From Cybelea sp963824595 (lineage in GTDB: Bacteria; Vulcanimicrobiota; Vulcanimicrobiia; Vulcanimicrobiales; Vulcanimicrobiaceae): DNA of 64,000 bases. The position numbers were made by a program, and so were the translations under genes. This document shows, one piece after another, positions 9,734 to 17,032 of this stretch; positions within the stretch are counted from its first letter, which is position 1; each line of letters opens with the position of its first letter. Where the stretch lies: contig CAWGPY010000002.1 in the NCBI GenBank assembly GCA_963824595.1, positions 248,001 through 312,000 of the forward strand, written 5' to 3'. Below the pieces are notes generated by a model. The model had not been told where the DNA came from, did no database searches, and was given only the letters and a program-made list of their open reading frames with translations.

Positions 9734-11131
9734 GTGTTGGATCACAGCCTCCTCTCCCGGATCCTCGGCCGCGCGATGCAGCGCGGCGGAGAGTTCGCCG
9801 ACGTCTTTTGCGAGCGGCGGCGTACGGTGTCGTATCGTCTGCAGGACGGCCGCATTCACGACGCGTCGTACGGCGTCACTCTCGGCGTTGGGGTTCGCGT
9901 CGTGCTCGGCGAGTCGGCGGGATACGCGTGTTCCGACGACTTGAGCGAGAGCGCGCTGCTCGACGCCGCCGACGCCGCGTCGCTCATCGCGCGCGCGACG
10001 CCCGCGGGCGAAGTGCGGAGCGTCGATCTGAGCCCGGCGCGCGTGGCGTCGCTCTATGGCGACGGACCGGACGGCGACGGGAACGCCGCGCGCTACGTCG
10101 GCATGCTCGAGACCGCCGACGCCGTCGCGCGGCGTTACGATCCGCACGTGATCGCGGTGAACGCGCACCTCACCGACGAGCTTCAAGAAGTCTGGATCGC
10201 GACGAGCGACGGCCGCCTGGTGGAAGACCGGCGCCCGCTCGTCACACTGGGCGTTCAGGTGGTCGCGAGCGATAAAAAGGAACGCGGCTCGGGCTACGTC
10301 GGCGACGGCGGGCGCGTGTCGCTGGCATTCTTCGATCGCGAAACGCCCGAAGTTCTGGCCACGGAAGCCGCGCGGATCGCGACCGTGAACCTCGCGGCCG
10401 TTCCCGCTCCCGCGGGAGAGATGGAGATGATCGTCGGCGCGGGCGGCGGCGGCGTGCTGCTCCACGAGGCCGTGGGGCACGGATTGGAGAGCGACTTCAA
10501 CCGGCGCGGCACGTCGCTGTATAGCGGGCGGGTCGGCGAGCGCGTCGCGAGCGATCTGGTGACGATCTTCGACGACGGTAACCTGCGAGACGAGCGCGGC
10601 AGCCTCAACGTGGACGACGAGGGCGTGCCGGGACAGCACAAGGTGCTGGTGGAGAAGGGCGTGCTGCTGGGCTACATGCAGGACCGGCTCAACGCGCGGC
10701 TCATGGGCGTCGAATCCACGGGCAGCGGCCGGCGGCAGTCGTTTCGCTACTCCCCGCAGCCGCGCATGTGCAACACGTACATGCCCAACGGCGAGGCGAC
10801 CTTCGACGAGATCGTCGCCTCGACGCAACGCGGGATCTTTGCAAAGTCGTTCGCAGGCGGCCAAGTCGAGATCGCCAAGGGAGACTTCGTGTTCATGGTG
10901 GGCGAGGGGTACCTCGTGGAAAACGGCAAGATCACGGCGCCGGTTCGCAACGCGACCATCATCGGCAACGGACCCGAAGCGATGATGAAGGTCGTGGCCG
11001 TGGGTAACGACGGCCGGCTCGCGCGCCGCCACTACACGTGCGGCAAGGGCGGCCAGTACGTGCCCGTGGGCGTCGGGATGCCGACGGTCAAGATTTCGTC
11101 CATTACCGTCGGCGGCACGCAGCATGGATGA
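9734..11131 (+). CDS. tldD: TldD metalloprotease
   Basis: A 465-residue subunit of the TldD/TldE protease, which in other bacteria processes modified peptides and degrades unfolded CcdA-type antitoxins. The zinc motif HEAVGH lies at residues 244-249, followed by LESDFNRRGTSLYSG typical of TldD. The start is GTG at 9734 (a TTG follows immediately), with AGGAG about 12 bases upstream. The tldE gene overlaps its end by 8 bases, so the two subunits are probably made in a coupled way. Confidence 0.93.
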   Translation: MLDHSLLSRILGRAMQRGGEFADVFCERRRTVSYRLQDGRIHDASYGVTLGVGVRVVLGESAGYACSDDLSESALLDAADAASLIARATPAGEVRSVDLSPARVASLYGDGPDGDGNAARYVGMLETADAVARRYDPHVIAVNAHLTDELQEVWIATSDGRLVEDRRPLVTLGVQVVASDKKERGSGYVGDGGRVSLAFFDRETPEVLATEAARIATVNLAAVPAPAGEMEMIVGAGGGGVLLHEAVGHGLESDFNRRGTSLYSGRVGERVASDLVTIFDDGNLRDERGSLNVDDEGVPGQHKVLVEKGVLLGYMQDRLNARLMGVESTGSGRRQSFRYSPQPRMCNTYMPNGEATFDEIVASTQRGIFAKSFAGGQVEIAKGDFVFMVGEGYLVENGKITAPVRNATIIGNGPEAMMKVVAVGNDGRLARRHYTCGKGGQYVPVGVGMPTVKISSITVGGTQHG

Positions 11132-12455
11132 GTCGGCGGCCCTCGAGCTCGCGACGCGGGCGCTGGCGCTCGCGCGGTCGGCCGGCGCACAGAGCGCCGA
11201 AGCCTCGGTGTCCATCGCGCGCCGCTTTCACGCCGAAGCGCGCGAGCACGTCGTCTCGCGGCTCGAGGGATCCACGGGCAAGGGCCTCTATCTGCGCGTC
11301 TTTCGCGACGGCCGGAAGGCGACGCTCTCGACCTCGGACTTCTCGGAGCAGGGCCTGCGCGACGCCGTCGCGCGCGCCGTCGGGCAAGCGGAGCTGGTGG
11401 CTCCCGACGAGCTGGCGGGACTGCCGGACGTCGTCGCGTCCGCCGACGGGAACCTCGAACTGAGCGACCCGGCCATCGAGCACCGCGAGGGCGCGGAGAA
11501 GGTGGACGAGGCCCTGGAGCTCGAGCGGCTGATTCGCGAGGGCGACCCGCGCGTGACCAACTCCAGCGGATCGCACTATACCGACGCCGTGGCGGTGACG
11601 GCGATGGCGAACACGAGCGGCTTCGCGGCCGCCTATAGCTGGACCCGAGCCGGCCGTTCGACCGGGCCGGTCGCGCTGGACGGAGAGGTGAAACGCATCG
11701 CGACCTACGGGACGGCCGCGCGCCGCCTGGCCGACCTCGAGGCGACGCCGTCGGTGGCCGCGACCGCGGTGCGCCGGGCCGTGGATCTGTTCGGCGCACG
11801 CAAGCCGCCGACGATGCGCGTGCCCGTGATCTTCGAGCGCGACGTCGCCGCGACGCTCCTCGACGACCTGTTCGCGGCGGTCTCGGGGGCGAACGTCGCG
11901 GTCGGCAACTCGTGGCTCAGCGGACGCGTCGGTAACCAAATCGGCAGCGAGCTCGTGACCGTGATCGACGACGGGCGCGTGCCGGGCGGCCTGGGGACGT
12001 CGCCGTTCGACGGCGAGGGCGTGGCCACGCGCCGGACCCCGGTGTTCGAGCGGGGCGTGCTGCGCACGTTCCTCTTCGACACCTACTACGCGCGCAAGCT
12101 GGGCGCCGCGACGACCGGGAACTCCACCGGCGGAGGGGTGGGACCGAGCAACTTCTACCTGGAGCCGGGCGCGACGTCGCTGGCCGACCTGATCGCCGCC
12201 ACGCCCCTGGGGGTGCTCGTGATGGATACGATCGGCTTCGCCACCGAGCACGCCTCGGGCACGTACAGCCGGGGCGCGCGCGGTTTTTTCATCGAGGGCG
12301 GCGAAATCGCGTATCCGATCGATGAGTTTACCATTGCGGGCCAATATACCGACATGCTGGCGGGCGTCAACGCGGTCGCGAACGACCTGCGTTTCGACGG
12401 GCCCGTCATCTCGCCGTCGTTTCGCGTCGCCGAGATGACGGTCAGCGGGAACTAG
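11124..12455 (+). CDS. tldE: TldE/PmbA, non-catalytic partner of TldD
   Basis: A 443-residue member of the PmbA/TldE family, the partner that forms a heterodimer with TldD and lacks the HExxxH zinc motif. Family features include the N-terminal 'AEASVSIARRFHAEAREH' self-recognition-type domain and the C-terminal stretch with GFATEHASGTYSRGARGFFIEGGE, which matches the conserved PmbA ending. ATG at 11124 overlaps tldD by 8 bases. Known pairs act together in maturation of peptide antibiotics and in proteolysis; no substrate gene is visible here. Confidence 0.92.
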   Translation: MDESAALELATRALALARSAGAQSAEASVSIARRFHAEAREHVVSRLEGSTGKGLYLRVFRDGRKATLSTSDFSEQGLRDAVARAVGQAELVAPDELAGLPDVVASADGNLELSDPAIEHREGAEKVDEALELERLIREGDPRVTNSSGSHYTDAVAVTAMANTSGFAAAYSWTRAGRSTGPVALDGEVKRIATYGTAARRLADLEATPSVAATAVRRAVDLFGARKPPTMRVPVIFERDVAATLLDDLFAAVSGANVAVGNSWLSGRVGNQIGSELVTVIDDGRVPGGLGTSPFDGEGVATRRTPVFERGVLRTFLFDTYYARKLGAATTGNSTGGGVGPSNFYLEPGATSLADLIAATPLGVLVMDTIGFATEHASGTYSRGARGFFIEGGEIAYPIDEFTIAGQYTDMLAGVNAVANDLRFDGPVISPSFRVAEMTVSGN

Positions 12456-12462
12456 CCCAGAC

Positions 12463-13905
12463 GTGTCGCAGCCGGCGATCAGCCTGACGATCGTATTGCG
12501 CATTGACATGCCCAACGAGCCGGGCGCGTTCGGCGTACTCGCCAACGCGATCGGCGACGCGGGCGGCGCGATCGGCGCCGTCGACATGCATACCGTCGGG
12601 CGGGCGCGCATCGTTCGCGACGTCACGATCGGGGCCGCCTCGGAGGCCGTCGCCAACGAGGTTCGCCGCGCGGTCGAGGCGATCGACGGCGCGCGCATCG
12701 TCTTCTCGTCGGACTCGACGTTCCTGGCGCACATCGGCGGCAAGATCCGCGTGGATTCCAAGCTCACGATCAAGAGCCGCCAGGATCTCTCGACGGTCTA
12801 TACGCCCGGCGTCGCGCGCGTCTCGATGGCGATCGCGGCCGACCCCGCGAAGGCATTCCTGCTGACCTTCAAGCGCAACAGCGTCGCCGTGGTGACCGAC
12901 GGCACCGCGGTCTTGGGGTTGGGCGACATCGGCCCGCTCGGCGCGCTTCCGGTGATGGAAGGCAAGGCGATGCTCTTCAAGCAGTTCGCCGACATTGACG
13001 CGTTCCCGATCTGTCTCGACACGAAGGACGTGGACGAGATCGTGGAGACCGTCGTGCGCATCGCACCCGTCTTCGGCGGCATCAACCTGGAAGACATCAG
13101 CGCGCCGCGCTGCTTCGAAGTCGAGGACCGGCTGATACAGAAGCTCGACATTCCCGTGATGCACGACGATCAGCACGGCACGGCCGTCGTGATCCTGGCC
13201 GCGCTGATCAACGCGGCGCGCGTCGTGGACAAGCAGCTCTCCGAGCTGCAGGTGGTCGTGTCGGGCAGCGGAGCCGCCGGCACCGCGACCATCAAGATGC
13301 TGCTCGAGGCGGGCGTGCGCGACGTCATTCCCGTGGATCGAGCGGGCGCGCTCAACCGCACGGATCGCTACGAGAATCCGCACTGGCGCTGGCTGGCCGA
13401 GCACTGCAATCGCGAGAACCGGCGCGGTTCGCTGCGCGACGTGCTCCAGGGCGTTGACGTGTTCATCGGCGTTTCCGCGCCGGGCATCCTGCAGGCCGAC
13501 GACATTGCGCGTATGGGGCGCGATCCGATTGTGTTCGCGATGGCGAACCCGAACCCCGAGATCATGCCCGACGTGGCGGCCCCCGTCGCCGCCGTGATCG
13601 CGACCGGCCGGTCGGACTTTCCCAATCAGGTCAACAACCTGCTCTCCTTTCCGGGAATCTTTCGCGGGGCGCTCGACGTACGCGCGCGCCGCATCACCGA
13701 GAAGATGAAATTGGCCGCTGCGTTCGCGATCGCTGAGATCGTGAGCGAGGACGAGCTCAACGCCGAGTACGTGATTCCGAGCGTGTTCGATACGCGCGTC
13801 GTCGCGGCGGTGGCGAAGGCCGTCGCGGCGGCGGCGGTCGAGGAGGGCGTCGCGCGGCGAACGACGGCATTCAGTGAAGGAGAAGACCTTAGCGCCAGCG
13901 TCTGA
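12463..13905 (+). CDS. NAD(P)-dependent malic enzyme with N-terminal ACT domain
   Basis: A 480-residue enzyme converting malate to pyruvate and CO2. Residues 1-85 form an ACT-like regulatory domain (IVLRIDMPNEPGAFGVLANAI), suggesting allosteric control by a small ligand. The catalytic part has the malic enzyme signatures VYTPGVARV, VTDGTAVLGLGDIGP, MHDDQHGTAVV, the Rossmann motif GSGAAGTA and FAMANPNPEI. GTG start at 12463, 7 bases after tldE. Its last 32 bases overlap the next gene. Confidence 0.93.
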   Translation: MSQPAISLTIVLRIDMPNEPGAFGVLANAIGDAGGAIGAVDMHTVGRARIVRDVTIGAASEAVANEVRRAVEAIDGARIVFSSDSTFLAHIGGKIRVDSKLTIKSRQDLSTVYTPGVARVSMAIAADPAKAFLLTFKRNSVAVVTDGTAVLGLGDIGPLGALPVMEGKAMLFKQFADIDAFPICLDTKDVDEIVETVVRIAPVFGGINLEDISAPRCFEVEDRLIQKLDIPVMHDDQHGTAVVILAALINAARVVDKQLSELQVVVSGSGAAGTATIKMLLEAGVRDVIPVDRAGALNRTDRYENPHWRWLAEHCNRENRRGSLRDVLQGVDVFIGVSAPGILQADDIARMGRDPIVFAMANPNPEIMPDVAAPVAAVIATGRSDFPNQVNNLLSFPGIFRGALDVRARRITEKMKLAAAFAIAEIVSEDELNAEYVIPSVFDTRVVAAVAKAVAAAAVEEGVARRTTAFSEGEDLSASV

Positions 13906-15370
13906 GGCAACGGGCGGCATCACCGAATCGCTTCGGCTCGACCCGGGCGATCCGCGCCCGCTGTACGTGCAGTTGGCCGACAGCCTAGTCGACGCGATCG
14001 AGAACGAGCGGCTGAACCCGGGCGAGCGGCTTCCGGCCATGCGTACGCTCGCGCAGAGGCTGGGGTGCGCGCTGGTCACCGTATCGCAGGCCTACGAGTT
14101 GCTCGCCGCGCGCGGGCGCGCCACGGCGCGGCCCGGGAAGGGCACGTTCGTCGCGGAGCCGCCGGATCGGGGAGAACCGTTCGCGCGCCGCTGGGAGCCG
14201 GACGTCGGGCGCATCGCCCGCGGCGCGCGGCTCGAGGGCGTGATGGAGCGGCTGACGGCGGCGACCGAACCTGGAGCGATCTCGCTAGCCACCGGCCATC
14301 CGGCGCCCGAGACGTTTCCGCTGCACGACTTCGCGCGCGCGTTCCATCGCACGCTGCTCGACGATTCGCCGGAGCTGATGCAGTATCGCTCGTCCACGGG
14401 CGATCCGGAGCTATGCGGCCGGTTCGCGTCGTTGCTGCAAGGCCGCGGCTGCGCCGCGGCGGCCGAGGACGTGATCGTGTGCTCCGGCGCGCAGCAGGCC
14501 GCGGACATCGTGGCCAACGTGCTGCTCGACGAGCGCAGCGTCGTGGCGAGCGAGAGCCCGACGTATTGGGGCAGCCTCGGCGTGTTCGACGCGCGCGGCG
14601 TGACCTACGTCGAAGTGCGCGGCGACGACGACGGCGTGCGCGCCGACGACGTGGAGCGCGTGTTCGCCGAGTACCGCCCGCGATTGTTCTACGTGAACCC
14701 GATCGCGCAAAATCCGACCGGCGCGGTGCTGCCCGCGCGGCGGGCGAAGGCGATCGTGGCTCTGGCGCGCCGCTACGACGTGGTGGTGCTCGAGGATCAG
14801 ACGGGCTGGCAGCTGACGTACGACGCGCCCGCGCCGCCGCCGTTGGCCGCGTTCGACACCGACGGCCGCGTGATCGTGATGGAGAGCCTGTCGAAGTCGA
14901 TCTTTCCGGCGCTGCGCATCGGCTATCTCTACGCGAAGGGCGGCATCGCCGAGGCGCTCGAGGCGGCGAAGGTGCGGGCCGACGTGTTCACCTCGACGCT
15001 CACCCAGCGCGCGCTCTGGAGGTTCATGGGGAGCCCCGCATGCGCGCGCCACTTTCGCTCGACGCGCGCGCTCTATCGCCAGCGGCGCGACGCGTTCGTC
15101 GAGGCCCTCTCGCCGGTGGTGCGCTGGACGTCGGTGCGGTCGCCGGGCGCGGGCGTGAACGTGTGGCTGTCGCTGCCGCCGCGCGTCTCGACGCACGCGG
15201 CGTTCGACGCCTGCGCCCGTGAGGGCGTGCTGGTGATGCCGGCCGAGCCGTTCTACCCAACGCGCAGCGGACCGCCGGCGCTGCGCCTGTCGTTCGGGCA
15301 TCTGCCCATCGAGGAGGCGCGCGAGGGCGTCGAGCGGCTCGGCCGCGCGCTTACGAAGCTGGGCGCCTAG
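13874..15370 (+). CDS. MocR-type protein: GntR helix-turn-helix fused to fold-type I aminotransferase
   Basis: A 498-residue two-domain protein. Residues 25-95 form a GntR winged helix (PLYVQLADSLVDAIENERL, LPAMRTLAQRLG, VTVSQAYELLAARG). Residues 110-498 form an aminotransferase class I/II domain with NPIAQNPTG and the pyridoxal-phosphate lysine K341 in ESLSKSIFPALRIGY. Such proteins are either PLP-sensing regulators or 2-aminoadipate-type aminotransferases; the window does not decide. GTG at 13874 overlaps the malic enzyme gene by 32 bases. Convergent overlap of 20 bases with the ICMT gene. Confidence 0.88.
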   Translation: MKEKTLAPASEATGGITESLRLDPGDPRPLYVQLADSLVDAIENERLNPGERLPAMRTLAQRLGCALVTVSQAYELLAARGRATARPGKGTFVAEPPDRGEPFARRWEPDVGRIARGARLEGVMERLTAATEPGAISLATGHPAPETFPLHDFARAFHRTLLDDSPELMQYRSSTGDPELCGRFASLLQGRGCAAAAEDVIVCSGAQQAADIVANVLLDERSVVASESPTYWGSLGVFDARGVTYVEVRGDDDGVRADDVERVFAEYRPRLFYVNPIAQNPTGAVLPARRAKAIVALARRYDVVVLEDQTGWQLTYDAPAPPPLAAFDTDGRVIVMESLSKSIFPALRIGYLYAKGGIAEALEAAKVRADVFTSTLTQRALWRFMGSPACARHFRSTRALYRQRRDAFVEALSPVVRWTSVRSPGAGVNVWLSLPPRVSTHAAFDACAREGVLVMPAEPFYPTRSGPPALRLSFGHLPIEEAREGVERLGRALTKLGA

Positions 15371-15851
15371 CCGCCAGCGCGCGCTCTTCCACGCGGATGC
15401 GCCACGAGAGCAGCGACGCGTTGAGGATCGAGAAGACGATCGCGATCTCGACGGCGCCGAACGCGAGCGGCAGCACGGCGATCTCGGCGCAGACGATCGC
15501 GTAGTTCGGATGGCGCAGCAGGCGGTAGGGGCCGCGCCGGACCAGCGGCGCGCCCGGCACCGTGACGATGCGCGTGGTCCAGAAGGGGCCCAGCGCGGCA
15601 ATCGTCCACAGCCGTAGGAGCTGCAGCACCGCATAGATCCCCAGCAGCCACCAATTCGGTAGAGTCGACGCCGGCACGAACGCCGCGATGCTCGCGAGCC
15701 ACGCGGCGTGCAAGGCAACGATGAAGGGATACTGCACCGCGCCGATCTCGACGCCGCCGCGCGCCAGCAGGCGCCGCGTATTGCGTGCGGCATACAGCAG
15801 CTCAGCCACCCGTTGCAGCGCGACGAGCACGAGAACGACGTAGAGGATCAT
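15351..15851 (-). CDS. isoprenylcysteine carboxyl methyltransferase (ICMT)-like membrane methyltransferase
   Basis: A 166-residue membrane protein with about four helices and the ICMT signature RRGPYRLLRHPNYAIVCAE followed by RVEERAL near the C-terminus, which bind S-adenosylmethionine in this family. It sits 71 bases downstream of a type III polyketide synthase on the same strand. In Bacillus, BpsA (type III PKS) and BpsB (an ICMT-like enzyme that O-methylates alkylpyrones) are paired in the same way, so methylation of the PKS product is the best inference. ATG start at 15851. Confidence 0.82.
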   Translation of the reverse strand: MILYVVLVLVALQRVAELLYAARNTRRLLARGGVEIGAVQYPFIVALHAAWLASIAAFVPASTLPNWWLLGIYAVLQLLRLWTIAALGPFWTTRIVTVPGAPLVRRGPYRLLRHPNYAIVCAEIAVLPLAFGAVEIAIVFSILNASLLSWRIRVEERALAARRPAS

Positions 15852-15864
15852 CTTCGTCGGGCCG

Positions 15865-15908
15865 CCCTTCGACTTCGCTCGCTGCGCTCGCTCCGCTCAG
15901 GATGACAA
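15865..15908. repeat. GC-rich CGCTCGCTGCGCTCG-type intergenic repeat
   Basis: The 71-base gap between the PKS and methyltransferase genes is largely filled by a motif running CTTCGACTTCGCTCGC, then TGCGCTCGCTCCGCTC and AGGATGACA. It is internally repetitive (GCTCGC/GCTCCGC) and non-coding. It resembles dispersed intergenic repeats ending in CAGGATGACA that I recall from GC-rich genomes. Only one copy is in this window, so repeat status is inferred from recollection and internal structure. Confidence 0.4.
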
Positions 15909-15922
15909 ATGGGGGCGGCCCA

Positions 15923-17014
15923 CTAGTCGTTTTCGAGTAGTGTGAAGCCGGCGGTGAAGCCGGGACCGAGCGCGCTGACGAGCGCGCGCCGCCACGAGCG
16001 ATCGTTGATCGCGCGGTCGAGTACGAACATCACGGTGGCCGCCGACATGTTGCCGTAGTCGCGCAGCACGTTGCGCGCGTCGTGTAAAGCGCCGGGCTCG
16101 AGGTCGAAGGCGAGCTCCAGCGCGTCGAGCACCTTCGCGCCGCCGGGATGGCAGACGAACGTGTCGATGTCGCGCAGCGTCAAGCCGTGTTCGGCGAGAA
16201 ACTCGACCGCAACTTCGTGCAGCTTCGTGGTCACGAGCTCGGGGATGTCGCGCGAGAAGATCGCCTTGAAGCCCTCGCGCGTGACCTCCCATCCCATGAC
16301 GTCGAGCGAGTCGGGCCACGTGTACTCGCCGCCGGCAACGATGCGCGGGCCGTCGCCCGCGCACGAGATCAGCGCCGCCGAGGCGCCGTCGCCGAAGAGC
16401 GCCGTCGCCACGATGTTGCTCTTCGAGAAGTCGTCGCGGCGGAAGCAGAGGGCGCACAGCTCGACGACCAGGAACAGCACCAGTGCGTCGGGCCGCGTGC
16501 GCGCGATCGCGGCGGCGCGCGAGAGCCCGATCGCGCCGCCGGCGCAGCCGAGGCCGAAGATCGGCAGCCGTTGGACGTTGCGCCGCAGGTTCATGCGCTC
16601 CATCAGCAGGGCATCCAGGCTGGGCGTGGCGATGCCGGTGGTCGAGACCGCGACCACCGCGTCGATCTCGTCGGGCGTCCGTCCGGCGCGCTCGAGCACG
16701 CGGCGGGTGGCCGATTCCAGCAGGTCGAGCGCCGAGTCGAGATACACCTGGTTGCGCTCCGGCCACTCGTGGAGCTGCTCGTACCACTCGATCGGCACGC
16801 ACGAGTAACGGCGCTCGATGCCCGTATTGCCGAACATTGGGAGCAGACGCACGATTTCACGGGAGCGTGGCCCGAGCGCGAGCTCGATACGCCGCATGAC
16901 GTCGCTCTGGCCTAGGACGTGCCGCGGGACGGCCGTCGCGACCGCCAGGATGCGCGCATCGCCGGTTACCGGGGCAACGTTCCGCTCCGTCGGCAGGGGC
17001 CCCGTCACCTGCAT
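15923..17014 (-). CDS. type III polyketide synthase (chalcone/stilbene synthase family)
   Basis: A 363-residue homodimeric iterative synthase that extends an acyl-CoA starter with malonyl units. The Cys-His-Asn triad is present: C157 in FGLGCAGGAIGL, H289 in FVCHPGGAKV and N322 in DYGNMSAATV. The start is ATG at 17014, giving MQVTGPLPTE; upstream extensions add Arg-rich non-homologous sequence. Followed by an ICMT-like methyltransferase, as in bpsA-bpsB for alkylpyrones. The product class (alkylresorcinol, alkylpyrone or tetrahydroxynaphthalene) cannot be told from sequence alone. Its start lies only 18 bases from the divergent gene at 17033. Confidence 0.92.
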   Translation of the reverse strand: MQVTGPLPTERNVAPVTGDARILAVATAVPRHVLGQSDVMRRIELALGPRSREIVRLLPMFGNTGIERRYSCVPIEWYEQLHEWPERNQVYLDSALDLLESATRRVLERAGRTPDEIDAVVAVSTTGIATPSLDALLMERMNLRRNVQRLPIFGLGCAGGAIGLSRAAAIARTRPDALVLFLVVELCALCFRRDDFSKSNIVATALFGDGASAALISCAGDGPRIVAGGEYTWPDSLDVMGWEVTREGFKAIFSRDIPELVTTKLHEVAVEFLAEHGLTLRDIDTFVCHPGGAKVLDALELAFDLEPGALHDARNVLRDYGNMSAATVMFVLDRAINDRSWRRALVSALGPGFTAGFTLLEND

Positions 17015-17032
17015 GGTAATGGCATACCTCCC

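Noticed and set aside
4271..15370. Frequent GTTGAC words, considered as a possible operator or restriction-avoidance signal
   Set aside because: They mostly encode Val-Asp in frame, and GTCGAC also occurs often, so there is no clear bias without counting.
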